Shown here: piece by piece, positions 52,207-63,700 of the stretch
How the letters are laid out: each line of letters begins with the position of its first letter
Position numbering within the stretch: position 1 is the first letter of the stretch
Assembly (NCBI RefSeq): GCF_019059575.1
Contig: NW_024881612.1
Location: forward strand, 992,001-1,056,000
Length of the DNA stretch: 64,000 nt
Direction of reading: 5' to 3'
Source: Amphibalanus amphitrite
Taxonomy: Eukaryota > Arthropoda > Thecostraca > Balanomorpha > Balanidae
Notes under the pieces: model-generated
The model's database searches: none
What the model was told of the DNA's origin: nothing
The model's input: only the letters and a program-made list of their open reading frames with translations
Position numbers and translations under genes: made by a program

Positions 52207-52230
52207 TGGCTTGGTTGTCTATCATGAATA

Positions 52231-53063
52231 CTTCACAATGGACGATATCGAAGTAGAGGATCACAGTGTCGGGCGTCACGATTGTCGCGCGAAAAATCGA
52301 CTAAAATTCCGAGTGGCGCTGGAGCTATCAAAAAGCGAAAATTGTGGAAAAATAGGTTTTTATAATTCACCTATATCTTCTAGCTCCTTCTAGTTCACAA
52401 GTTTTCCACTTGGCCACTGGTAGAAAGATTACTTATCTTTCAAATGAATGCACTTTCAAGCATAAGCGACGCTAAATATCATAATGTTTAGCATAAATCA
52501 CGGAGCCTTCAGGGCACTGGTCGTCCCAACCGACGAAACCGGGAGCTTTAATTGGTTCTAGACATATGATCTAGAACCAATTAACACGCATCGATCTGCC
52601 GTCTGGTTGTGATCCACCGTATCATAGTAAATTACTGAATGCTCAAACGGAATTGACTCATTGCAACTCATTCGATAGCTTCTGATGGACTACTATTGAC
52701 CTATACCACATCAAACGAACTGCAGTCCTATATATTACATAGCATGTCGTATTTAGAATTATGCATTATGTAAGCGCAGCCACTGCACTTACCGTTCCGG
52801 TGAGCCCAGTTGCGCCATCTACCATGTGATCGCTTTCCTTTCCTTCCTGGAGATGGCACCACCGTACAGGGAACCGCTCAGGAGTTAGGTTTTTATTATA
52901 GTTCTTGCTCGAAGTGCCCGGATGTGGTTTTTTCGTCGTGTGAGGATTGACGTTTTTGGCGCAAAAACTTGGCTGATGTTACTGAGGCTTTGAGTCTATG
53001 GATCTTGGTTGGACCGATAGATATAAACTATGTGATAATCTTTCCGCCATTATTGTTGGAACC
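52231..53063. other. No gene recognised; one perfect hairpin
   Basis: The only clear structure is a perfect inverted repeat at 52548-52584 with 15-bp arms (TTAATTGGTTCTAGA) and a 7-base loop. It is not followed by a T-run, so a terminator is not implied. Confidence 0.5.
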
Positions 53064-53125
53064 TATCCACCGGACGTGGTGTCTATCCACCGGACGTGGT
53101 GTCTATCCATTGGACGCGGTGTGTC
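53064..53125. repeat. 20-bp tandem repeat, about 3 copies
   Basis: The unit TATCCACCGGACGTGGTGTC repeats twice exactly and a third time with changes. Confidence 0.85.
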
Positions 53126-55160
53126 CACTGCACGTGGTGTCTGCTCACTGCATATGCATTGCCTGTCTGTCTCTGCACGCCTGCATCGGCTTGACGGCTG
53201 CTTCGAGTGGCGCTGCATGGACCCCTAAGCATAGGGCATGATTGTCTGCCTGCACCTGCGCACTGCATTTGCCCTACTGCTCATATGCGTCTGCCCGTCT
53301 GCACCTGCCTGCATGCGCACTGCTCAGTAAGATGACAATAAAGAGTCACCTGTGGGTTGAGTTACACAGATTGGTCTGAACGGTTATCACACATTAACTG
53401 TTTACGTTCTTATCCCGTGGCAACTTTCCACAACTAACCATGTTCCTATACGATGACCTTCACCTACCGCGCCGTGTCTCGTGGTGCGATTCTCTGTGTT
53501 TGCGCGTTGATTAATCGGGTGAGGATGATGCCTATTGACTGCTGAATAGACTAGTGGCTGTGAAGCTGGTGCAACACCGGTTGCACCTGGTAAACAATGA
53601 ACACGTGGCAGTATTACCTATTCTACTCTTTTACAGGCTCTGTTCAGGGTAAGTTTTCTAACTAGCTCCGTAACCCCTTCGATTGTTCCCAAAAGATATG
53701 ATTTTTCCAGTATTTATTCTACAAAAGCATCACGACCGTTACCTATATTAGTCGCATATTAGTACTAACCACAAACAATTCTACATCTACCTATTACTCG
53801 ACATTTCGCAACTACAATGACGCAAAGTACCTACAAGGACCATCTCAAGTCGCAAAGTGTCAGACCGTTGACCTCAAACCACTACTCTCAACTCTGCACC
53901 TAAGTAACAGAAGAAATTCCGCCGTAAGCTCAAGCATTCGTATCTGTCGAAAATCATAACTCATAGCCATATTCATAGATCGATTGCATGAATCAGTCGC
54001 CACCTTAAAACATTACATTCCTTTTCAACCGTATTTAATTTACCTGTTCTATAATTGATTTCGACTTCGCAATTAATTCCTACAGCAATATTACCATTGA
54101 TTTCGCAATGCAACTTTTAGTGAGTACAGCACGAATCTAAACCCTTAATTTCACAAACGTTCCAACCTCTAATTGCACCTGGCCACCGCCGATAATAAAT
54201 CAAACGAACCAGTTTGACCAAAGACGAAGACATTTCAACGCTGTCACGCATCCGGTCATCAATTTCAGCGTTCGTGACACTGAGCTGCTTATTCAAATTT
54301 TAGCATCCCGTTCTCGACCTAATCGCGATGTATCCCGCACTCCAGCTGACAATATCGTATTTACTGGCGGCTCTGACATGACTTCGAAATTCAGATCCTA
54401 ATGTGCTACTAGGGTGTCTGGACCAATAAGTTCAAAGTAATTTAAGTTTTCCAATTCCAACTGAGAGTGCATTTTATGGCAACCAAAAATGTTTGGCAGT
54501 CGTCACGGGCACGGCAAGCTGGGCAGAGGGGGGAGGGGGCAGGGATCAGCAGACTTTTCAACAACACTCACATTCTGGAGTTTCTCTGCGCTTCCGCTTC
54601 TCAGTGTGGTCACAAGCGTCGGCGTTTGTCCTCCGGCTCTGGTCGGTCGAACTGAAGAGGCTTCTCGCGGGTGACCCCGGACCGACGGCGGCCTCCAGGT
54701 GGCGTCTCCGGCTCCGGCTGCAGACTGTGACTCTCGGCTGCTCGACTGTGACTCTCCGCTGCTCGACTGTGACTCCCCCTCTGGTTGGGTGGCGCACCCT
54801 TTTATAGTTGGGGGGGGGGGGGGGGGTGACTGCCACGCCCTTACGCCGTCATCTTCCTCTGCCTTCCTCTTGTGGGTGGGCCCGTAAGATGGCGCCCTCT
54901 GTCCTGTTTAGTCCCTTGCTCCTCTGTGTCTGCAATTTTTGGCCGTCGAATCGTCTTCGTGTTGAGTGCTTTATCATCTTAGTAGTCGCTGGCATAAACC
55001 AATCCCCGAAAGGTTGGTGATTTTCGAGTTTTAATTTTGATTCTTCAATTTCATTTTATTCAAACTTTTGTTTAATTCCGTTTCGTCTGCCGGCAACGCC
55101 CCTTGTGACGTCACTCTTGCTCCGCCCACTGACGTCATCTTGGTTGGGAGGGTCCGTAGA
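53126..55160. other. No gene recognised; G-run
   Basis: The stretch is mostly AT-rich and unassigned, with a GC-rich part at 54510-54900 that contains GACTGTGACTC repeats (54724-54776) and a G-run of about 17 bases at 54810-54826. The word GTAAGATGGCGCC (54886-54898) contains an AAGATGGCG box of the YY1 type, but no transcript start can be supported. Confidence 0.4.
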
Positions 55161-55264
55161 ACAGCGCTTTCTGTCCGCGGTGGGGACGTCCTGAACTACG
55201 TCTGTTTTGGACAACAGCGCTTTCTGTCCGCGGTGGAGACGTCCTGAACTACGTCTGTTTCGGA
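55161..55264. repeat. 53-bp tandem duplication
   Basis: ACAGCGCTTTCTGTCCGCGG begins at 55161 and again at 55214; the two units differ at a few bases. Confidence 0.9.
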
Positions 55265-56189
55265 GGCTGTTTGCTAAGGTCATCAGATTCCGTTGCAGGG
55301 TGACGCACTGTTGTGCTACCACGGCTACGTGAGACCCAATGTGCTACGTGCCTTAAGCCTGCGCGTGGTCTCACAGTGTGCCGACGTTTGCTTGTAGCTT
55401 CAGCTGCTTTGTAATGACTACCAATGACTCATCCTGATGTGACTGTCTTCAGAGGTGCTTGTCTTAATTGGAGTTTAATGGCGGCCCATTCTGTGCGGAC
55501 AGTGAGAAATGATTGGGGAGGGTGGACCTGGGGACTGGTGGGAGGAAGGAGGGAATAATGACAAGGGAGGGAAGCGTGCGGCAGCGCTCTGCTCAGCTGC
55601 GCGTCACCGGGCCGGCCGTGACGAAAAGCTACTACGTTAGATGGTCAAGATGTAGCGTGCTACATGTGCAACGACTCGTTGCGAACGACCGATGCAATTG
55701 GTTACTTTTTTAGATATCCATGGATGTTTTTTTCTGGGGAGGGACGTCCCCCACGAATAGCCCCTCCCCCGTCTCCGACGCCCATGGTACGGCCATTCCC
55801 CTGTGTATTATGAGAGATAGAGAGAACTTTGTATTTACAGACACTTGGTCCAATTCTACCAAACATCACATATCAAGGCGCTATCAGAGCAGCGTTCCAT
55901 GCCACTCTAAAGGGTGAGTGCCACCCTATGTCACATTTAACCAAAACACTGATAATGATATTTTTTCGAATCATATAAACGCTGCACGAAACACCACGCT
56001 GCTTTTCGGAACATGACATCAAAGTTATCGAGACCTTCAGACACATACATAGCCGAGGCACTGCAAAATCTATCGTAGCCGAAAAAGATTCTGACTGCGT
56101 TGTTTATTATGCCTCTGCCTGTGTGCGGTAAGAGCTGATGCGTTTGTGAACCTTTTTCAGCAGGATTGTTTATGATGGACGACAATTAA
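55265..56189. other. No gene recognised
   Basis: Unassigned sequence leading to the 3' end of zinc-finger copy C. Short frames lack domains. Confidence 0.4.
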
Positions 56190-57725
56190 GCCGCCGCCCG
56201 TATGACACAGCGGGTGACTTTTGAGATGTGATGAATCCAAATATCGTGCCGGCACATGGAGCAGCCGAACTGCCGCTCCCCTGTGTAGATTCGCATGCTC
56301 CCCCGTGAGGCCTAACCGGAAAGCGAACCGTGCCAGTCAGATGGAGCAGCCGCACGGTCGCTATACTGAGTGGCTCCTCATGGGTTTGGGGAGATCTGAC
56401 CCAGCAGAGAAACGTGCCGGGAGATGAAGCAGCTGTGCGGGCGCTACTCGTGTGCGTGCGTACGCAGGTGTACGATAAGGTCTGACTGCTGAATGAACCG
56501 TGCCGGGCAGATGACGCAGCCAAACCGCTTCTCCCCTGTGTGGGTCCGCATGTGCCTGGTGAGATTTGAACGAAGAGCAAACCGTGCCGGGCAAATGGAG
56601 CAGCCAAAAGGCTTCTCCCCTGTGTGGGTCCGCATGTGTGTGTACGGTGAAAGCCGATCGCTGAGCAAAACGTGCCGGGCAAATGGAGCAGCCAAACGGC
56701 TTCTCTCCTGTGTGGGTCCTCATGTGGCTGACGAGATTTGACCGCTGGGTGAACCGTGCCGGGCAAATGGAGCAGCCAAAAGGCTTCTCCCCTGAGTGGG
56801 CCCGCATGTGCCTGATGAAATGCGACTGATGAGTGAACCGTGCCGGGCAAATGGAACAGCCAAAGGGCTTCTCCCCTGTGTGGGTCCGCATGTGGCTGAC
56901 GAGATTTGACCGCTGAGTGAACCGTGCCTTGCAAATGGAGCAGCCAAACGGCTTCTCCCCTGTGTGGGTCCGCATGTGTTTGGTGAGCGTTGACTGATAA
57001 GCGAATCTTGCCTGGCAAATGGAGCAGCCAAACGACTTCTCCTTTGTGTGGGTCCGCGTGTGTCTGACGAGATTTGACCGCTGAGCGAACCGTGCCGGGC
57101 AAATGGAGCAGCTGTACGGCTTCTCCCCGGTATGGGTTCGTATGTGTACAGTGAGATCTGCGCGTGTAACAAATCTGGCTCGACATTCATGACACTGATG
57201 CGGCTTCACACGGACACCGGGTGGCTTGTGTTCTTTGCCGTTAGTTGTAGCTAAACACGCGGCACCAGACTGCTCACACTGCCGGACCTTTTCGCCAGCG
57301 TGGACACGTCTGTGCATCGCCAGAGCACCAGAACGTGTGAACGCCTTCCCACAGATATCACACTTGTACGGACTCTGACCGGTGTGCACACGACGGTGAG
57401 CGGTCAGACCGACTTGTTGAGAAAACATTTTGCCGCACACTTCACAGCGGTACGGCCGTTCTTTCGCGTGAGTCCTTCGGTGCCGCGTCATGCTGCCGGA
57501 GTGGTCGGTGACGTAAGAACACCACTTGCACTTGTATCTGCCGTTCACGCTTTGGCCGTGTCGTCTCTTCAAGTGTCTGTCCAGACGATGTTGTCCCAAA
57601 CAGCTGAAGTCGCAGTGGGGACACTGAAGAGTGCCACCAAAACCTGGAGAGCACATTTGCATATATTGATTGACGCTACAAACGTTAGCGATCAGCAAAC
57701 AAGTGCATAGACATGTAAGTGACAT
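56190..57725 (-). pseudogene. C2H2 zinc-finger gene copy C, frameshifted
   Basis: From ATG at 57725 the frame encodes ten complete C2H2 fingers and part of an eleventh. The first five fingers are almost identical to copies A and B. Near 56632-56650 a TG run is four bases longer than the equivalent site in copy B, which shifts the frame; the out-of-frame tail runs to a stop at 56361. In the shifted frame finger sequence continues (CSICPARFALRSNLTRH, CVICPARFIQQSDLIVH) to about 56450, then a degraded tail like that of copy A. A shortened protein with ten fingers is possible. The upstream in-frame TTG start at 57854 is not credible. Confidence 0.85.
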
Positions 57726-57914
57726 CAATGATCCCAACCCAATTGATCTTGCAACGAATTGCAGATCACAGGAGCCCTGGTTATACAAGATATTAAGTTG
57801 AAACTTTATGTAGGATCTTTTAACACGATCAATCTGGCGACAAGGCAAGGACAAGGGCGTAATGTCTATGATCTGGTGTGTGGCCTGTGTGGGATATCAC
57901 AATGCTTAACCGCC

Positions 57915-58741
57915 GTGGAGCCGAGGGTGGTGGAGACACCGTGGCCGGTGGAGCCGAGGGTGGTGGAGACAACGTGGACGGTGGAGCCGAGGGTGGTGGA
58001 GACAACGTGGACGGTGGAGCCAAGGGTGGTGGAGACACCGTGGCCGGTGGAGCCGAGGGTGGTGGAGACACCGTGGCCGGTGGAGCCGAGGGTGGTGGAG
58101 ACACCGTGGCCGGTGGAGCCGAGGGTGGTGGAGACAACGTGGACGGTGGAGCCGAGGGTGGTGGAGACAACGTGGACGGTGGAGCCGAGGGTGGTGGAGA
58201 CACCGTGGCCGGTGGAGCCGAGGGTGGTGGAGACAACGTGGACGGTGGAGCCGAGGGTGGTGGAGACAACGTGGACGGTGGAGCCAAGGGTGGTGGAGAC
58301 ACCGTGGCCGGTGGAGCCGAGGGTGGTGGAGACACCGTGGCCGGTGGAGCCGAGGGTGGTGGAGACAACGTGGACGGTGGAGCCGAGGGTGGTGGAGACA
58401 CCGTGGCCGGTGGAGCCGAGGGTGGTGGAGACACCGTGGCCGGTGGAGCCGAGGGTGGTGGAGACAACGTGGACGGTGGAGCCAAGGGTGGTGGAGACAC
58501 CGTGGCCGGTGGAGCCGAGGGTGGTGGAGACACCGTGGACGGTGGAGCCGAGGATGGTGGAGACAACGTGGACGGTGGAGCCAAGGGTGGTGGAGACACC
58601 GTGGCCGGTGGAGCCGAGGGTGGTGGAGACACCGTGGACGGTGGAGCCAAGGGTGGTGGAGACACTGTGGACGGTGGAGCCAAGGGTGGTGGAGACACCG
58701 TGGCCGGTGGAGCCGAGGGTGGTGGAGACACCGAGGACGGC
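57915..58741. repeat. 33-bp minisatellite, copy C (about 25 units)
   Basis: It has the same unit as in copies A and B, but a GACAACGTGGACGG variant that is rare elsewhere has spread through it in pairs. The 400-residue plus-strand frame across it lacks an ATG and is a product of the in-phase repeat. Confidence 0.93.
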
Positions 58742-59486
58742 GGGGATGACTGATGAGGTCTGCCGAAAACATGTCTCCCAGAAACTGACCGTGGAGACGC
58801 CTCTGAACACGATACAAACTAATCATTTTGACCCAATACACTCAATGACTGACAACGAAAACGTCGACAATTTCAATGCCGTCAGCTCATGCCATTTTTT
58901 CGCACAGAGAAGAAAAACTGGCCGGTGGGGGCAAATCAGCCCCCCCCCCTCAAATATGTAACAAGTAACAAAATGTTCCGGCTACATTCTTGGTGCCAGG
59001 CATAGACCCGGGAACAGGGGGGGGGGGGGCAGGGGGGCGCTTGCCCCCAACTTGGGAGCCGAGGGGGCGGCACCCCCTCAACATTGAGGCAGCGAGAAAA
59101 GAAATTTCCTCCCTTTTCCGGACTTCTTTCCTTCTTGTTTCCTTTATGCATCTACACATCAACACACGGCATTTTCCTTGCCATCTGAATGGTTTCTGCT
59201 GATACAGTATCGATTTGACAACATCTGCTATTGTCATCCCGCTTTGATTTGGGCCTGACCTTGGCCATAAGTTTGGCAGGACAGATTTTATACTGCACCA
59301 GCTTGAGTCAACTTTGAGAAATACATAACGTACAAGTAACGGTGCAGTAAAATCGTTGCTATAGGTATAACACAGTTTACCCGCTCCGGGTGTGATGGAG
59401 GGGTGTGGGGCAATGAGTGCACTGACGTGGCGCCCTCGGAGGGCCGGTATGGGATTGAAGCTCAGTGACACTAAGGGCTTTGTGTG

Positions 59487-62400
59487 GGGGCATTCCATGT
59501 CAACCGGGACAGCCAAAATCGGTCACCTCTGCGATTTTATTCAAAGTTGGTATACTTATTCGCTATTGGGTAAAACCTCTGAGGGTGAAAGGATTTTGTC
59601 ATATGCCCTCGGGCTACAGAGATACAAGTCGCTAAACTTCTGCTTTTTGAGCAGAATTGGACGTGTATTGCAATCTTGAAAGATCTATAGCTTCAACATT
59701 TTTGAAGCTATTAATTTCAAACAAACTGAAACGGGTACATAAGGAGTTATGCTAGTAAAATTTGACAATTTTTACATTCTTTGGTGATTTTGAATCTATT
59801 TTATTTTGAATTAATTTCTTAAAATGTAATTTGTGAAAAATGGGTACCCTTCGATTTTGCTCAAATTTAGATATTGTCTTCCACTACACGTAAGGCACAC
59901 GTGCTGAGAAAATTAGAGTGGGCCAACGATAACTTTGGATGATATAGCAACAAGTAGTGCAACGTAGCACGGGCGTTGGAAGGGGCCGATTTCGCTAACT
60001 CCACCTGTTTATCGCCAATAACTCACGCCATAATTATTATATTAGCGTCAAACTTTCAGTATCTGTCCAAAATCGAATTGCAAATCCTCCCGCGCAAGAA
60101 ATAGGTAAATCGGTCCACAACTTTTCTAGTTATAGCGGTGTAAAGTCAACCATTCCTGCCGGAGCGGCTCGGCGGCCGGCGCCGGCCGTTGCCGCCTGAG
60201 TGGTAGACTGTGCCGGCGCAGGACGGTTCCATCTTTGCACCGCGCTTCTTACCGCTGATTATGATCGATTCGTGTCAAATTTTGTGTGAAGGCTTAAAAA
60301 TATACAGGCAATCTAATGTTTAAATAAATACGAAAATCAACTGGTAAAATTAAACTATTAGCCATTAGGGTGCAAACACAATATGTGACTATGACGTTTC
60401 CCGCGTCGGCCGATCCCCGCCTCTGCCGGCGACATCTTACTCTTAGCAAGCCACTAACTGCCAAATTTATGGTAAGATTAACTAGAGATTCTCATAACAC
60501 TACAAATGTCGTATAAAGGAAGGAATAGGAAAATGGGCCAGTATCTCTTAGAGCTATGGGCGTATAAACGCAGAATAGTCACTATAGCAAATTTGATCAC
60601 GTTTAACCTCATTTGATCTTGAATGTATTGATCTAGGGCCATGAAAATGGCACACGATAAAGTTCCCCACCGCCCCACCTGCAATTCAAATTCCGTTTTT
60701 TAATACCTTATTTTGTCTAAACCGGGCTTTTCTCCCCTAGCGCTGGGAGAGTCTGGCGTATTTTCTTTTTGCAACAAAAGAGAGGCGCTGCCCGGAGAAT
60801 GCCCAATTTCATCATCAAAAAACTGGCTTACGATGACCAGCTATTTTCGTGGCTTAGTAGTAAGTGTGCCGAATGTACCCACCTCGAAATCTAAAGGTCG
60901 CTGGCTCGCAGCGCGGGTCAGCCTGAGCCCTGAAGTGTTTAACACACATTTGTTTTTGGGGAATATTTGTTTCTGGTCCCTAAAAAGCTGTTTCTGGCAC
61001 CTAATTGCTGATCAGCCCCAAAATGCTTATTCGACCCTAATATCTGAATCTGGCACCTAATTGCTTCCACACAGCCTAAAGTTGCCAGATCGTCTAGTTG
61101 AACTCCGTATTTGCTGTTTGCTGATTCAGCACCAAAACCAAAACTTCCAGCACCTATTTTATTCCACGTTTGCCTACCTAAATTCGCGTAATCTTCCTGA
61201 TTTTATGTATCCTAACAAACATGAACGTTGCATTCGGTGATGTCAAGTGCCATTTTCGCCAGTGGAGATAATGATTAATGCCATTTCTAGCCAAAAGAGA
61301 ATCACTAGCCAGCTATGGTGCAGCATAGCAAGACGCTCCTATACCAGCCCGCTATGTCGAGACTAGAGATTATTGCACCCTCAGCCATTTTAACGTGAAA
61401 AGTTTGGATCCGTCACTTCCAGCCAGGCTCTCAGGTCATAAACTGGAGTAAAGCAAAATGTAAACTCTGAACATACATGCCATGCAACCGGCCCTCTTTT
61501 CAATATTATTAGCTTTCTGCAATCATCGTCTGACTCCATCTCGATCAAACGCAGCATCCGGTTTCTACAGGGGTGTTTGACTGACCGGCCACACAATAAC
61601 CAAAAACAAAATCAAAGCTTCATGCACACAAATGACATAAGTAAGAAACGGATGAAAAAGGCACAACCACGGCACAACTCTGCGCGGCAAACAACGGACA
61701 GTGTCCCACGCAAGATCTCGCGTTTCTTCAGCGGCCTTGAACGGAATGAAAACATTACATTTCTTTTTTGGAGCTATTTGATGACGTCAAAAAATACAAT
61801 ACCCGTTTTAATGGTCAAAATCGAGACAATTACTCACAAAAATGTTTCCCTTTAAGCATTACAAATAAATTCTTTTAAATATTTAAATGACATTGTTTTT
61901 TTTCGAACAAATCAATATTATTTGCTTACTTAAACGTCATATACAATGCTGAGATCACTACGGGGCTGTCTTAGAGTGTAGCTGCACTGGCAACCTTTAG
62001 GCTAGACTCCAGGGGTCATTATACCAGAACAACATGATTCTACCAGCCAGTAGTTCATTCTTCTACTAGATTGGTGCTACGCTCAGCCTTTAGGTGCCAG
62101 ATTCAGAAAAAAGAGTAAGGCGTACCGATGAATAGGTGCCAGAAACAGCTAATTAAGGTCATTTTCCATGATTGGTGCTGGTATCCACCAAATAGGTGCT
62201 GAGGACCAATTTTGGGGCGAGTCAGCTTTTAGGTGCCAGAAATAGCTTTTCTGGGACGCAATTAAATGGCGTCCTTTGTTTTTGTGGCATCTGGCCAGCC
62301 GGCAAAGTTGTGAGGGCTAATGTTCGGATCTAGGTAGCATTTGACCAGTCGGCAACTGCCGTGAGGGCTGTACATATTTACGCATGTTAGATTAGGTCAG

Positions 62401-62986
62401 GTCACGTCAGGTCAGGTTAGGTTTGCTTTGGTTTGGGGTAGGTAAAAAGAAGCATCTCCAGGTAGCGCCTCTACTTGGTTGCTAAAACGAAACACGCGAG
62501 TGCCAGACATTACGAAGTCCAAAAGACAGTTACGTAGACGTCGGCCCATTCTGGATTTTTTATATGATGTAGCTAATGTATAGGAGAATAAAATATGTAA
62601 AAATCAGCGAAATCGAAGGGTACCCATTTTTCAGAAAATTAAAATTTATTTTTTGAATTTTAATTAAGTTCACTAATTAGTTAATTACGTCAATATTGTT
62701 ATCCTCAAATTAAAGCCTGACCTATTCCCTCCATTTCACACTTTGTCTCGTGGTGATATGTCGAAAACTTCAATGGTTATACTTATGACGCTTTAAAGAT
62801 GATAATGTGCCTTGCCTAAGTCAATGTTTGATGACGTGTATCTCGGAAACGTGACGTCATATCTTGACAAAAATATGTCCCCTTTCTTTTCACATATAGA
62901 TGAGTAGTTTCACAAAGTTTCGCAAAAATCGGAGGAGGTGAGGTTCAAAATGATCATTTTTTGTCCCACTTGACGTGGAATGCCCC
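59487..62986. mobile_element. 3.5-kb element with long diverged inverted ends and TGTG duplication
   Basis: The ends read GGGGCATTCCATGTCAACCG and, in reverse complement, GGGGCATTCCACGTCAAGTG. A further inverted pair of about 22 bp, around AAATGGGTACCCTTCGATTT, sits some 350 bp inside each end (59838-59859 and 62608-62631). The 4-bp word TGTG flanks both sides (59483-59486, 62987-62990), and the homologous empty site is seen at about 14905-14915. No transposase was recognised; frames reach 115 residues at most. The superfamily is not determined. Confidence 0.85.
60960..62275. repeat. Inner inverted repeat with TTTCTGGCACCTAA motif
   Basis: AGCTGTTTCTGGCACCTAAT near 60982 and CTGAATCTGGCACCTAATTG near 61042 are matched in reverse complement near 62228-62250 and 62088-62110. 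Arms of about 100-200 bp at low identity suggest a second element nested in the 3.5-kb one. Confidence 0.6.
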
Positions 62987-62990
62987 TGTG

Positions 62991-63700
62991 GTGCCTTGGG
63001 TTATCGGTAGCACCCTCAGAATCACCGGCGTAGGGCCCTCAGAGCCGTCGAGTAAGGGGCCTTTAGAGGCACCGGTGTGGGGCCCCCATGCAGGTGCCGG
63101 TGTGGGCGCTCAGAGGTGCTAGTGTGATTCTCTCAGAGGCGCCGATGAGGGTCCTTACAGGCGTAGCTTTGGGCCCTCATAGACGCTGGTGTGGAGCCGT
63201 CACAGACGGGTGTTGGGCCTTTAGAGCTGCTGACGCGAACTCTCTACAAGCCGGCAGGGGGTCTCAGTGGCCGGCAAGGTGTCGTTAGGCCGGCAGAAGA
63301 AGTCCTGTGGGGTCCTAAGAGACCGGCATGGTACTGTCGGACGCCGGTGGGGCCCTCAGAGTCACCGGTGTGGGGCCCTCAAAAGTCACCAGTGGGTGAC
63401 CTTTAGATGCGCAGGTGTTGGTTGGGTCCTCAGAACCGCCGATATAGGGCTTTAATAGGTACTGGTGTAGGCACTCAGAGTTGGGGGTGTGAAACCCTCA
63501 TAGACACCGGTGTGGGCCCTCATAGGCGCCGACGAGGGCCCCATAGTTGCCGTTATGGGGCCCTCAGAAAAATAAGTGTGGGACCATCACAGGCGGGAAA
63601 TGCCCCTAGAACTGGCCCCTCATAAGCCGGTAAGACCTCTCAGAGGCCAGTAACGGGCCTTTGGAGACAACCGAGGTGCCCTTAAAAGCCGCAAGAGGCC
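62991..63700. repeat. GCCCTCAGA-type satellite, copy C
   Basis: It is nearly identical to 14916-15640, with a few single-base differences, and resumes exactly where the inserted element ends. Confidence 0.88.

Larger units (their letters stand above)
48083..52230 (-). mobile_element. CR1/L2-type LINE with esterase-like ORF1
   Basis: On the minus strand the element has ORF1, ORF2 (endonuclease plus reverse transcriptase, no RNase H), a short 3' UTR and a 3' tail of ATA repeats (48083-48107). Its 5' end is near 52230, where a 16-bp word (CTTGGTTGTCTATCAT) is present in tandem (52191-52206 and 52210-52225). A target duplication was not resolved. An SGNH-esterase-like ORF1 is typical of the CR1/L2 group. 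Confidence 0.88.

Noticed and set aside
52548-52584. Transcription terminator
   Set aside because: The hairpin has no following T-run and the genome context is eukaryotic.
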